From NCBI RefSeq assembly GCF_001050345.1, contig NZ_LFMW01000021.1:1-64000 (forward strand): DNA of 64,000 nucleotides, given 5' to 3'. Numbering within the stretch: position 1 is the first letter of the stretch; the number at the start of each line of letters is the position of its first letter. This stretch comes from Pseudomonas fildesensis (GTDB lineage Bacteria > Pseudomonadota > Gammaproteobacteria > Pseudomonadales > Pseudomonadaceae). Under the pieces are notes generated by a model. The model made no database searches, had not been told where the DNA came from, and saw only the letters and a program-made list of their open reading frames with translations. The position numbers and the translations under genes were made by a program. Of this stretch, positions 31,723 through 40,733 are shown piece after piece.

Positions 31723-34296
31723 TCAGAATTCCACTCTCAGGCCCACGGTGCCTTTGCGACCGTTGAACGTGTTGCTGTCCAGGTTGCGGTCATAGCCGAC
31801 TTCGCTGTACAGGCTGATGTCCTCGGCGACCTTCAACGTGGCGCCGACGCTCACGCCCATCGTGGTGGATTTCTGCTCGGTGTCGATGTCGGTGACATCG
31901 TTAAACGTGACGGTGTCCTGCCCGGCGCTGGTGTGCCAGATATTGGCCCGGGCATAGGGCTGCAACGGCATGCCGTGCACGTGATAGTCACCGCGCAAGC
32001 GCAGACCCGGGCGCGTGGTGACGCTGGTGTCGGCGTCATAGGACACGTCTGAAATACCGTCGTTTTGCGAATCCAGCTTGGTCTTGCTGATGATCACCTG
32101 CGCCTGCGGCTCGGCGACCCAGTTGTTCGTCAGCGGGAACGGCCAGCCGACCTCGGCGGACGCGGTGACGTTGTGCCCGCGGGTTTTCATTTTCACGCCA
32201 CGGTCCGACTCGTTGTTGCCGTTGAAGCGCGTGCCCATCAGTACCAGGTCGAGGTAGGCCTGGTTGGCGCCGATCAGCGTCCAGTAAACCCCCAGGCTGT
32301 CACCGCGCAAGGTGGTGCTGCCGGCGTCCAGGTTCTCCCAACTGCTGTGGAAACCGTTGACGCTGCCTTTGAGGGTGCTATGCCCGACAAAAAAACCGGC
32401 GCGTTGCACTTGACCGCTGTCGTTGATGCTGGCGTACACATCACTGCCGACCTGGAAGCCGGTGACCGAACTGTTAAGTGTCGGGCTGACGCTGCCGGCA
32501 AAACCCTGGCGGCTGCTGTTGCCATAAACCCGGCCCCAACCCGCTGGAAATGCACCGGTCTTCTGCTGTTGGCTCTGGTCGCCCATGCGTTCGTGGTAGG
32601 TGCCCAGCATGGCTTGGACGATTTGTTGCGCGGCGGGGAACAAGGCCGCATAAATCGGCACTTCCGGGCGGTAAATCGGGATCGGCCGGATGCCCGGGTT
32701 AGGGCGTAGAGGAGGGGTTTCGTCCGCCGGCACAGGTGACACGCCAATAGGGGTTTCCACGCCCGGCAGAGGGGTTACCGGCACCGTGGAACGCAGGTAA
32801 TAATTTTCTGAGGTGTTGGCGCTGACACCGCCCTTGAACAGGTAGTAGCTGAAGGCGCCGGCAGACACCGGTTGTGCCAGCGTAAAGCTGCTGGCAGCCC
32901 CGGTCGCCCCGTTGATCGCCTGAACCACTTGGATGCCGTCCACGGCAGTCTCTGCGCCGCTGCCGCCGAGGTTGGTGACACTGATGCCGGTGGTGCCCTG
33001 GATCGTCCCCTGGCTGATCACCAGTTTATCGCTGGCCGAGCCGTCACCGCCCAACACACTTTGTAGCGCAAGCCTGCCGCCGGTGCCGTTGTAGGTGCCG
33101 TTGACCGTCAGAGTGTCGCCAGCGCTGGCGCTGCCGGTGGTCATGTCGATCAGGCCGCCGTTGTTCAAGGTCGCGAGCTGGCCGGCGGTAAAGGGGTTGA
33201 TCACTCCTGTGCCGACGAGCAACGTGCTGCTGCCATCCAGGGTCATGGTGCCAGTGCCCGTACCGGTATCGCCGAGGGTAAAGGTGCCACCGAGGGTCAC
33301 TTGCGAGCCGTTCTGCAGGTGCACGGTTTCCCAGTGTGTATAGCGTTCTGGTGTGGCAACTTTGGTGTTGTCAAAGGTCAGCGTATCGACGCCCAAACCA
33401 CCGTCCACCAGCGGCGTGGGCGCCACGATGGCTTCGGTCAGGTTCTGCAGCAGCGCGGTGTCGTTATCGCCGCCCATCAGCACAAACGAGTTGATCTGGC
33501 CGCCGCCGATCCAGAAGAATTCATCATTGCCGACACTGGCAAGAATCTGCCCGTTCACTGTGCCGCCGGTGATCGTTATGTTGTCGGTGCCGCCGCTGAC
33601 GCTGATATTGCCGCCGATATAGCTGGTGCCCGAGACCAGGATCGTGTCGTTGCCAAAGCCTGCGACCAGGTTGCCGATGATGGTCCCGCCCTGCATATCA
33701 AACAGGTTGTTGTCGAGTTTCATGTCAACGCGGCCGATGCTGCCGCCGCTCATCAACGCACGGTCGCCATCTTCGAAGGCCCCGGTGATCGTGCCGCTGC
33801 TCATGGTGAACTGGTCAATATTGTCGCCCTGGGCCAGAGACGTAATGGTGCCGCCGCTCATGGAAAAACGGTCAGCGCCAGCCCCCTGAATAATCGCCCT
33901 GGCTTGCCCGCCGCTTATTTGCACAACATCAGCACCGGCTCCCTGTAACACCGTCGCTTGGACCGTTCCTTGAAAGAGCCGGAAAATATTATCGCCATCG
34001 CCCATGCCAACACCACCTGCGCCAATCACGGCAGCCGGCGTATTCAGTTCAATCAAGTCGTTGCCCGCGCCGTAGGACACCCCAACCACACTGCCGTTGC
34101 CGGAGGAGAAGATCAGGCTGTTGCTACCTTGCAGGTCGATGAGATTGCCGGCAGCGCCGCTGTTGCAGTTAATCACGTCATCGCCGGCGGTGACGGTCAG
34201 CGGGCAGGCCTGTGCGGCATGCGGGTAGAGGGTCAGCCAGGACGCTGTCGCAACGGCCACACTCAGGCATGCAAGGGGGGGGAGTCGTTTGCTCAT
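31723..34296 (-). CDS. Autotransporter (type Va) with outer-membrane beta-barrel
   Basis: An 857-residue autotransporter. A signal peptide of about 31 residues ends PHAAQA, next to CPLTVTAGDDVINC. The passenger, to about residue 300, is a beta-helix of short repeats such as GGTITS, SGTITGAFEDG, GGTIIGNL and GGTVNGQI, with many Gly-Asn-Asp turns. A low-complexity middle holds SGSSTL-type motifs, and a Pro-rich linker lies near 530-560. The C-terminal autotransporter barrel (from about 590, WGRVYGNSSRQGFAGS) ends in LRVEF, as barrel-assembly substrates do. No protease or lipase motif is visible, so adhesion or aggregation is the likely role. Convergent with the permease gene. Confidence 0.85.
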   Translation of the reverse strand: MSKRLPPLACLSVAVATASWLTLYPHAAQACPLTVTAGDDVINCNSGAAGNLIDLQGSNSLIFSSGNGSVVGVSYGAGNDLIELNTPAAVIGAGGVGMGDGDNIFRLFQGTVQATVLQGAGADVVQISGGQARAIIQGAGADRFSMSGGTITSLAQGDNIDQFTMSSGTITGAFEDGDRALMSGGSIGRVDMKLDNNLFDMQGGTIIGNLVAGFGNDTILVSGTSYIGGNISVSGGTDNITITGGTVNGQILASVGNDEFFWIGGGQINSFVLMGGDNDTALLQNLTEAIVAPTPLVDGGLGVDTLTFDNTKVATPERYTHWETVHLQNGSQVTLGGTFTLGDTGTGTGTMTLDGSSTLLVGTGVINPFTAGQLATLNNGGLIDMTTGSASAGDTLTVNGTYNGTGGRLALQSVLGGDGSASDKLVISQGTIQGTTGISVTNLGGSGAETAVDGIQVVQAINGATGAASSFTLAQPVSAGAFSYYLFKGGVSANTSENYYLRSTVPVTPLPGVETPIGVSPVPADETPPLRPNPGIRPIPIYRPEVPIYAALFPAAQQIVQAMLGTYHERMGDQSQQQKTGAFPAGWGRVYGNSSRQGFAGSVSPTLNSSVTGFQVGSDVYASINDSGQVQRAGFFVGHSTLKGSVNGFHSSWENLDAGSTTLRGDSLGVYWTLIGANQAYLDLVLMGTRFNGNNESDRGVKMKTRGHNVTASAEVGWPFPLTNNWVAEPQAQVIISKTKLDSQNDGISDVSYDADTSVTTRPGLRLRGDYHVHGMPLQPYARANIWHTSAGQDTVTFNDVTDIDTEQKSTTMGVSVGATLKVAEDISLYSEVGYDRNLDSNTFNGRKGTVGLRVEF

Positions 34297-34451
34297 GATC
34301 CTTCCTCGCTCGATGCGACCTATCCATCCGGTGCCTGGCGACAGGCACGGTCAAGACCATGGCAACAACGAGCACGATACGGATCAGGGACGACGGGTTA
34401 CCTGCATCTGAAAACACCGGCCAATGCAAAGGGTTGGCATGGCTTTCTCGA

Positions 34452-34471
34452 CTGGACCTCAACAGGTCCAG
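34452..34471. terminator. Small hairpin between the autotransporter and PIG-L genes
   Basis: The arms ctggacct (34452-34459) and aggtccag (34464-34471) form an 8-bp stem with loop caac. It lies about 73 bases past the stop of the minus-strand PIG-L gene. No T-run follows, so the call is tentative. The surrounding 247-bp gap (34297-34543) holds nothing else that is recognisable. Confidence 0.4.
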
Positions 34472-34543
34472 GCTGTTTGCACCTTAGACGTACATCCGGC
34501 AGCCCGCTACTGTGAGAAATAACAGGTATAGACGAGTGGCGCC

Positions 34544-35305
34544 CTAGGCAAACACGATCTCATAGGGCTCGCGCATCCGCTCCAGCAGCACCTGTGCGAG
34601 CATCGGCGGCAGGCCGATTTCCGGGTCGCCGGCCAATTGGCTGGCATAGGCATGGGCGGCGTGCAGCTTGCGCGCAACCGTCCAGGTATCCAGGCGGACC
34701 TTGCGTGCTCGGTGCCAGGGAATCATCGCGCCTTCCCGTGCCGGGCAATGCCAGGCCCACACCGGCAATTCATACACGTGCGCGCCCACCAGGCTGCAGG
34801 CTTTGTCGGTCGCACGGCCGACCGCGTCGTGGTCGTCGTTGCCGTCGTGCCGCCAGGTGGTGAATACCACGTCGCCGGGTTGCAGGTAACGCGCGATAAA
34901 TTGGCTTATCGCCTGCTCATGGGCGGGCAGGGCATTGTCGCGAAACCCGCCACGAATCCACTTCAAACTGTGCAACGGCATCCCCAGGCGGCGCAGCGCC
35001 TCGACGCTCTCCTGGGGCCGTACCACACTCAAGCGGCTCGCCGGCCATACATTGGAGCCGGGATGGCTGGCGCTGCCATCCGTGAGGGAAACCAGCAGCA
35101 GAGGGTGTTCGAGGGTGCTGAGTCGTTGCAGCAAGCCGCCGCAGGCCAGGACTTCATCGCCAGGATGAGGCGCGATGATCACCACGCGCGCGCCCGGTGG
35201 CGCCAGCGAGGAGGGATGAATAGCGGGGATTTGCGCTATCTGCGGGGCACTGTTCCAGATTTGCGCGGGGCGGCGGCGAGCGTCGCTCAGGGTAGCGGGC
35301 TTCAT
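34544..35305 (-). CDS. PIG-L-family deacetylase paralogue lacking the catalytic-base Asp
   Basis: A 253-residue LmbE/PIG-L-type protein. The motif reads IIAPHPGDEVLACGG, with Gly49 (codon 35159-35161) where the family has the Asp that acts as general base. His47 and Asp50, the zinc ligands, remain, as does the later His in DGNDDHDAVG. It is a clear paralogue of the gene at 36734-37492, sharing long identical stretches such as SVTDGSASHPGS-like, VVRPQES, VVFTTWR and YELPVW. The start MKPATL at 35305 follows AAGGA 10 bases upstream. It is separated by 176 bases from the glycosyltransferase gene, so it may be its own unit. It may act as a weakened enzyme, a binder or a regulator. Confidence 0.85.
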   Translation of the reverse strand: MKPATLSDARRRPAQIWNSAPQIAQIPAIHPSSLAPPGARVVIIAPHPGDEVLACGGLLQRLSTLEHPLLLVSLTDGSASHPGSNVWPASRLSVVRPQESVEALRRLGMPLHSLKWIRGGFRDNALPAHEQAISQFIARYLQPGDVVFTTWRHDGNDDHDAVGRATDKACSLVGAHVYELPVWAWHCPAREGAMIPWHRARKVRLDTWTVARKLHAAHAYASQLAGDPEIGLPPMLAQVLLERMREPYEIVFA

Positions 35306-35481
35306 GGGGGTCACGTCCTTGTCAAAAGATGCGGGGTCGTGCCCGTTGGCGGGACGACTCTCTTGTATCCGCCACAGACTCCGCTGCAGCGATTGCTCGG
35401 CATTCCAACCCTGGATTACCAGCAAGGCGTCCTCAGCATAGTCAAGGATTCCATGTTTACACATCGTGGAACTTTGATTTT

Positions 35482-36141
35482 TTAAACGGCCGACATCAGG
35501 CTCTTCAAGTAATCGCCGAATCCACCCTCTGCGCGGCAGTCCAGGCGGGCGCTGGTGACCACCTGCGGCGTGTGGCTCCAGGCGATGGAGGCGCCGCAGC
35601 GTTCCAGGTCGCGCACCAGTTGCACGTCTTCATGGCACGCCAGCGGTTCGAACCCGCCGGCGCGCACATAAGCCCCGGCGCTCACGCCGAGGTTGGCGCC
35701 GTGGATATGTCGATGACCGTCACGGGCGTGATACGCCTGGTGATAGCGAATCTGCGCCGCCGGGTCAAAGTCTTCGCTCCAGGCATCCACCGTGACCGTT
35801 CCGCACACCGCGTCGACGCCCAGCGCCAGTTGCGCCACCAGCCAGTCCGGTGCAACGCGACTGTCGGCGTCGGTGCATGAAATCCAGCGTGCGCCCTGGT
35901 TCAACAAGTGCCGCGCGCCCACGCCGCGCACATGGCCGACATTGCGCGCCTGCACTTCCAGGCTCTGCACTGGGTAGGCCTGGGCGATGGCTGCACTGGC
36001 GTCGCTGCAACTGTCGAGCACCACCAGGACCTGCACCGCTTCGCCCAGCAGCCCAGGGTGGCTGGCGGCAACTATCGCGGCTTCCAGGCACTCGGCCAAC
36101 AGCGCTTCTTCGTTATGTACCGGTATCAGAATGCCGATCAT
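35482..36141 (-). CDS. Family 2 glycosyltransferase
   Basis: A 219-residue soluble GT-A enzyme. The nucleotide-sugar-binding start, MIGILIPVHNEEALLAECLE, the DSCSDAS segment and the metal-binding CTDADSRVAP (DxD) are clear, followed by HIHGANLGVSAGAYVRAGGF, the acceptor-side motif. It lacks membrane helices and so resembles small transferases acting on lipid or small acceptors. The start at 36141 overlaps the upstream methyltransferase stop as ATGA (36138-36141), so the two are translationally coupled. The donor and acceptor are unknown. It is the fourth gene of the coupled unit beginning at 38487. Confidence 0.88.
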   Translation of the reverse strand: MIGILIPVHNEEALLAECLEAAIVAASHPGLLGEAVQVLVVLDSCSDASAAIAQAYPVQSLEVQARNVGHVRGVGARHLLNQGARWISCTDADSRVAPDWLVAQLALGVDAVCGTVTVDAWSEDFDPAAQIRYHQAYHARDGHRHIHGANLGVSAGAYVRAGGFEPLACHEDVQLVRDLERCGASIAWSHTPQVVTSARLDCRAEGGFGDYLKSLMSAV

Positions 36142-36737
36142 CGCAGGCCCTCGTGTGTGGCAACCGTGGTGCCGTCGCGGCTCCACAGGTCGAGCAGGAA
36201 ATCACTTTCGTGGTGCTGAACGACGCGGGGCATCGCCAGGCGTTGGTCGAGCAAGGCATGCACCTGCTCGGCGGTTTGCGGGCAGCCGTCGATCACCGGG
36301 CGCCAATGGCAGGCGAGCACCTGGCCGTCGTCGGTCAGGCTGGCGACGACGCGGTCGATCAAGTCGCAGAGGTCGTCGGCGTCGAGGTAGTAGCACACCT
36401 CGCTCAGCACGATCAGCTCGAAGCGGCCGCTGGGCCATTGTTCAGGCAGGCGGCTTTGTTGCACCTCGGCATGGGCATATCCCAGCAGGCGGGTCTTCGC
36501 CAGCGCGACGGCCGCAGACGCGGTGTCGCAACACACCAGGCGGTCACAGCGCGGCGCCAGTTCGGCGCTGAGTTCGCCATTGGCGCAGCCGGGTTCGAAA
36601 ATCGAGGCGTAGCGCGGGCGGGTCAACACGGCCAGGGTCAGCGCGCGCTTGCGCCGTTCATACCAGCGTTGACGGAAGGCCCAGGGGTCATCGTTGCCCG
36701 CAAACAGCTCATCGAAATACAGTGTCGCCACGCTCAT
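36138..36737 (-). CDS. NodS-like SAM-dependent methyltransferase
   Basis: A 199-residue class I methyltransferase. The opening YFDELFAGNDDPWAFRQRWY and the following ERRKRALTLAVL resemble the NodS family, whose founder N-methylates the deacetylated end of rhizobial chitin oligomers. The SAM loop is IFEPGCANGELSAEL, the acidic loop is CCDTASAAV, and FELIVLSEVCYYLDADDL is motif IV. It overlaps the upstream PIG-L deacetylase gene by 4 bases (36734-36737) and the downstream glycosyltransferase gene by 4 bases. The neighbourhood supports methylation of an amine freed by the deacetylase. O-methylation is possible. Confidence 0.88.
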   Translation of the reverse strand: MSVATLYFDELFAGNDDPWAFRQRWYERRKRALTLAVLTRPRYASIFEPGCANGELSAELAPRCDRLVCCDTASAAVALAKTRLLGYAHAEVQQSRLPEQWPSGRFELIVLSEVCYYLDADDLCDLIDRVVASLTDDGQVLACHWRPVIDGCPQTAEQVHALLDQRLAMPRVVQHHESDFLLDLWSRDGTTVATHEGLR

Positions 36738-37492
36738 ACAAACACCACCTCAAAGGGTTGCAGCAAGCGCTCTACCACATAGGGCGCCAGCACCGGCGGC
36801 AGGCCTATTTGCGGGTCTCCCTCCAACTGGCTGGCAAACGCGTGGATGGCATGGCGCTTGCGGGCTACGGCCTCGGGCGTAAGGGGAATTTTGCGCGCGC
36901 GGTGCCACGGCACCTGGCTGTCTTCCGGGGTTGCCCAGTGCCAGGTCCACACCGGTAATTCGTACAGGGTGGCCCCCACGGCCTGGGCGGCTTTGGCGCT
37001 GGCGCGGCCAACGGCTTCATGGTCGCAATGGCCATCTTCACGCCAGGTGGTGAACACCACATCGGTGGGCTTGAGGTAACGCTGGATAAACGTCGCCAGT
37101 TGTTCCTCGCGCGCGGCCACTTGGCTGTCGCTGAAGCCGGCGCGCAACCATTGCAGACTGTGCAGCGGCAAACCGAGCCGGTGCAGGGCCTGGGCGGACT
37201 CCTGCGGGCGTACCACGCCCAGCCGCTCGACCGGCCAGCGCCGCGAGCCCGGATGACTGGCGCTGCCATCGGTGACGGAGATCAACTGCATCGGCCGACC
37301 CAGCGCCGCCAGGCCTTGCAACAGCCCGCCGCAACCGAGCACTTCATCATCCGGGTGCGGCGCGATGATCACCGCGCGATGACCTTCTGGCACCAGCTGT
37401 TCGACGCTGACCTCTTCCAGTTCGGCCATATGGGATGAGGCCTGCCACTGATGCAGCGGCGTGCCCTGGCCGACAATCGGATTGGGTTTCAT
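36734..37492 (-). CDS. PIG-L-family N-deacetylase
   Basis: A 252-residue LmbE-type zinc deacetylase. The motif IIAPHPDDEVLGCGG (His46, Asp48, Asp49, Glu50) holds both the general base and zinc ligands, and the later His is in DGHCDHEAVG. Family members remove acetyl groups from GlcNAc units in small glycosides (mycothiol, bacillithiol, GPI anchors). The start MKPNPIV at 37492 overlaps the upstream acyl-CoA-dehydrogenase-like gene stop as ATGA (37489-37492), so translation is coupled. A second, mutated copy lies at 34544-35305. There is no signal peptide, so it acts in the cytoplasm. Confidence 0.9.
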   Translation of the reverse strand: MKPNPIVGQGTPLHQWQASSHMAELEEVSVEQLVPEGHRAVIIAPHPDDEVLGCGGLLQGLAALGRPMQLISVTDGSASHPGSRRWPVERLGVVRPQESAQALHRLGLPLHSLQWLRAGFSDSQVAAREEQLATFIQRYLKPTDVVFTTWREDGHCDHEAVGRASAKAAQAVGATLYELPVWTWHWATPEDSQVPWHRARKIPLTPEAVARKRHAIHAFASQLEGDPQIGLPPVLAPYVVERLLQPFEVVFV

Positions 37493-38487
37493 AACTGCCA
37501 CCTCACTGTGGGGTCGCTCGCGACCTGTTCGCCGAGGGTGGCGAGGTCTCGTTCGGCATGACTTTGCCGCACATACACCGGCAGGTCCGCCATCAGTTGC
37601 GCGAAGTGGGGGTCTTTGCAATACGGCCCGGCCCCCACTGCGCGACCGACATGGCGGATCACCTGTTCAACCGTTTCCTCGATGGCTGCTCGCGCTCGCT
37701 GGGCGAGTTGGCAAGCATCGGCCTCAGGCGTCAGGTCGATCTGTTCGGCGCAGTCGCGCAGGACGCAAGCCGCACTGTTCAACGCACTGTCCACCGAGCC
37801 GAGATGGGCGAGGGCGTGGGGCTCGGGACGTTTGGCGCATTGCTCACGCAGCGCTTCACCCAAACGTTGTGCGGCACCATACCAGCAGGCCGCAATCCCG
37901 ATCCCGCCTTGCCAGAAGCCGGGGCGGGCCAGGTAATCACCCGGCCCGCCGACGGCAATCGCGCTGGCCTCGTTGAACAGTATTTCGACACTGCCCGTGG
38001 CTGCCATCCCGACCGCATTCCAGCCCTCCTCGGTCACGGTGACCCCAGGTTGATGCATTTCCACCGCCACCAGTTGCTGACGATCCTCTTCATCCCAGGC
38101 CGTCAACAACCCATGGCTGACCACCGCTGCGCCGGAGCACCAGGCTTTTCGCCCGTCCAGCATCAAGCGTTGGCCATTGCGCCGTACACGCACCCTGGCC
38201 GTCGGCGGTTCAGCGGCCCACATGCCCCAGGTGCTGCCCAAAGGCGGCAAGGGGCTGTCGAGTTCAGCAATGATCGCCAAGGCGTCGGTATGGCCTTCGA
38301 ACAACTTGCACAGGCGCAAGTCGTGCCCGGCCACCTGCGCCAAACGGCTGAATCGCTGCAGGGTCTGGCCGCTGCCGGGCAACGGCAACTGGTCCAGGCC
38401 TTCTTCCTGAAGGGCCTTCAGGGCATCACCGAGGGCTTGCGTATCCGCATAGCCCCGGTTGCCTTGAAGAAATCCATGCAACGCCAT
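37489..38487 (-). CDS. Acyl-CoA-dehydrogenase-like flavoprotein
   Basis: A 332-residue protein of the acyl-CoA dehydrogenase fold, shorter than the usual 380. The middle beta-domain is recognisable (TWGMWAAEPPTARVRVRRNG, then DGRKAWCSGAAVVSHGLLTA), as is the four-helix C-terminal region (AIEETVEQVIRHVGRAVGAG). The N-terminal helical domain is short, and the catalytic Glu is not certain. It starts one base after the glgX stop (TGA-a-ATG) and overlaps the PIG-L gene behind it, so it joins the trehalose unit to the uncharacterised genes. It may oxidise a carrier-bound or glycosylated intermediate. No beta-oxidation genes are nearby. Confidence 0.8.
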   Translation of the reverse strand: MALHGFLQGNRGYADTQALGDALKALQEEGLDQLPLPGSGQTLQRFSRLAQVAGHDLRLCKLFEGHTDALAIIAELDSPLPPLGSTWGMWAAEPPTARVRVRRNGQRLMLDGRKAWCSGAAVVSHGLLTAWDEEDRQQLVAVEMHQPGVTVTEEGWNAVGMAATGSVEILFNEASAIAVGGPGDYLARPGFWQGGIGIAACWYGAAQRLGEALREQCAKRPEPHALAHLGSVDSALNSAACVLRDCAEQIDLTPEADACQLAQRARAAIEETVEQVIRHVGRAVGAGPYCKDPHFAQLMADLPVYVRQSHAERDLATLGEQVASDPTVRWQL

Positions 38488-38488
38488 T

Positions 38489-40648
38489 TCACACCTCGTC
38501 GTCGTGCTGCAGTTCGAACAGCAACAGTGAACGGCCGGTCACTGCGTACTCGTGCTCGAAGTCAAAGCGTTCCTGGCCGCGTACCGCCGGCTCGTTGGTG
38601 TCGAGCATGCAGGTCCAGAATTGACCCTCCGGCACCGGCGGCAGGCGGAAATTGACCATGTCGTGGTGGGCGTTGACCACCAGCAGCAAGGTGGCATCGC
38701 CGCCGGGGCGACGAATCCCGGTTTCCTGGGCGCGGCCATCCATCAGCATGCCGAGGCAGCGGCCGTGACTGTCTTCCCACTGTTCAGTGGTCATTTCGGT
38801 GCCGTCCGGCGAGAGCCAGGTGACATCCTTCACGCCGATGTCTTCGTTGTAATCGCCCACCAGGAAGCGTCCACGGCGCAGGATCGGGTAGGCCAGGCGC
38901 AGCTTGATCAGGCGTTTGACGAACTTGAGCAGCGCCTTGCCGTCATCGTCCAGGTCCCAGTTGACCCAGCCGATCTCGCTGTCCTGGCAGTAGGCGTTGT
39001 TGTTGCCGTGCTGGGTCCTTGCGAACTCGTCACCGGCCACCAACATCGGCGTGCCTTGCGCCAGCAATAGCGTGGCGAAGAAATTGCGCATCTGGCGCAG
39101 GCGCAGTGCGTTGATCTCCGGGTCTTCGGTAGGGCCTTCGACACCGTGGTTCCACGACAGGTTGTTGTTGCTGCCGTCCTGGTTGTTCTCGTCGTTGGCT
39201 TCGTTGTGCTTGTCGTTGTACGACACCAGGTCGTGCAGGGTGAAACCGTCATGGGCGGTGATGAAGTTCACCGAACTGTAAGGCCGGCGACCCCGTTGAT
39301 TGAACATCTCACCCGAGGCCGTCATGCGCCCGGCGAAGTCCGCCAACTGGCCGTCATCACCTTTCCAGAACGAGCGCACGGTGTCGCGGAAACGGTCGTT
39401 CCATTCAACCCAGCCCGGCGGGAAGTTACCCACCTGATAGCCGCCGGGGCCGCAGTCCCAGGGTTCGGCGATCATTTTGACCTGGCGCAGCACCGGGTCC
39501 TGGCGGCAGGCGACGAGGAAGCTGTGGCGTTCGTCGAAGCCGTCGCGGTAGCGGCCGAGGATGGTCGCCAGGTCGAAGCGGAAGCCGTCGACGTGCATCT
39601 CGGTGGCCCAGTAGCGCAGGGAGTCGGTGACCATCTGCAGCACGCACGGGTGGCTCAGGTCCAGGGTGTTGCCGGTGCCGGAATCGTTGATGTAGAAGCG
39701 TTTGTCATCGGGCATCAGCCGGTAGTAGGAGGCGTTGTCGATACCGCGCATGGACAGGGTCGGGCCGCGTTCGTTGCCTTCAGCGGTGTGGTTGTAGACC
39801 ACGTCGAGGATCACTTCCAGCTTGGCTTCGTGCAGGTGCGCGACCATCTCCTTGAACTCGGCGATCTTGCCGCTGGCCAGGTAGCGTGGGTCGGGGGCGA
39901 AAAACGCGATGCTGTTGTAGCCCCAATAGTTGGTCATGCCTTTTTGCAGCAAGTGCTGGTCGTTGACGAAGGCATGTACCGGCAACAGTTCGACCGACGA
40001 CACGCCCAACTGGCGGATGTGCTTGAGCACGTCATCTTCCATCAACCCGGCGCAAGTGCCGCGTACGGCCTCGCCCACCGAAGGGTGCCGCATGCTGATG
40101 CCGCGCAGGTGGGTTTCATAGATGATCGTACGGTCCCACGGCACGCGCACCGGCTGGTCATTGCCCCAGGTGTGCGCTGGGTCGATGACCTTGCACTTGG
40201 GCACGAAGGGCGCGCTGTCACGCTCGTCGAAACTGAGGTCGTCGTCCGGGTGGCCGATGGTGTAGCCGAACAGCGCTTCGGACCATTTGAGTTCGCCGAC
40301 CAGCTGTTTGGCGTAGGGGTCGATCAGCAATTTGTTGTGGTTGAAGCGATGCCCGTTGGCCGGGTCATATGCACCGTACACGCGATAGCCGTAGATCAGC
40401 CCGGGGTGGGCGTCGGGCAGGTAGCCGTGAAAGGTTTCATCGGTGTATTCGGGCAGCTCGATGCGTTCCAGCTCCACTTCGCCGGAATCGTCGAACAGGC
40501 ACAATTCCACCTTGGTGGCGTTGGCCGAGAACAGCGCGAAGTTGACGCCCAGGCCATCCCAGGTGGCGCCGAGAGGGAAGGGCAAACCTTCACGAATCCG
40601 CGACGGCTCTTTTTCCGGCATCGGTTGGCTTTTTTCGGGTTTGCTCAT
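38489..40648 (-). CDS. glgX: Glycogen debranching enzyme (isoamylase-type)
   Basis: A 719-residue GH13 enzyme that removes short alpha-1,6 branches from glycogen-type glucan, supplying linear chains for TreY. A CBM48 domain precedes the catalytic barrel (GATWDGLGVNFALFSANATK). The four GH13 regions are visible: VILDVVYNHTAEG, DGFRFDLATILGR (nucleophile Asp), MIAEPWDCG (acid Glu) and NFITAHDGFTLHDL. Length is as in bacterial GlgX. AGGAG precedes the ATG at 40648. A terminator-like hairpin sits upstream (40734-40760), so this gene and the four-gene set after it may have their own promoter. Confidence 0.94.
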   Translation of the reverse strand: MSKPEKSQPMPEKEPSRIREGLPFPLGATWDGLGVNFALFSANATKVELCLFDDSGEVELERIELPEYTDETFHGYLPDAHPGLIYGYRVYGAYDPANGHRFNHNKLLIDPYAKQLVGELKWSEALFGYTIGHPDDDLSFDERDSAPFVPKCKVIDPAHTWGNDQPVRVPWDRTIIYETHLRGISMRHPSVGEAVRGTCAGLMEDDVLKHIRQLGVSSVELLPVHAFVNDQHLLQKGMTNYWGYNSIAFFAPDPRYLASGKIAEFKEMVAHLHEAKLEVILDVVYNHTAEGNERGPTLSMRGIDNASYYRLMPDDKRFYINDSGTGNTLDLSHPCVLQMVTDSLRYWATEMHVDGFRFDLATILGRYRDGFDERHSFLVACRQDPVLRQVKMIAEPWDCGPGGYQVGNFPPGWVEWNDRFRDTVRSFWKGDDGQLADFAGRMTASGEMFNQRGRRPYSSVNFITAHDGFTLHDLVSYNDKHNEANDENNQDGSNNNLSWNHGVEGPTEDPEINALRLRQMRNFFATLLLAQGTPMLVAGDEFARTQHGNNNAYCQDSEIGWVNWDLDDDGKALLKFVKRLIKLRLAYPILRRGRFLVGDYNEDIGVKDVTWLSPDGTEMTTEQWEDSHGRCLGMLMDGRAQETGIRRPGGDATLLLVVNAHHDMVNFRLPPVPEGQFWTCMLDTNEPAVRGQERFDFEHEYAVTGRSLLLFELQHDDEV

Positions 40649-40733
40649 TGAGTTGCTCCTGCAAGGGTCTTTTTTCAGGCCAAACGGGGCCGTGCTGATG
40701 ATGATTCAGCGAATGTTATGAAAAATTGAATCA

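Noticed and set aside
35306..35464. Longer N-terminus for the second PIG-L protein (in-frame to 35464)
   Set aside because: Homology to its paralogue starts near the internal ATG at 35305, which has AAGGA at good spacing; the extension shows no domain.
39146..40651. 501-codon plus-strand frame opposite glgX
   Set aside because: The minus strand encodes all four GH13 regions of GlgX; the plus-strand translation has no recognisable motif.
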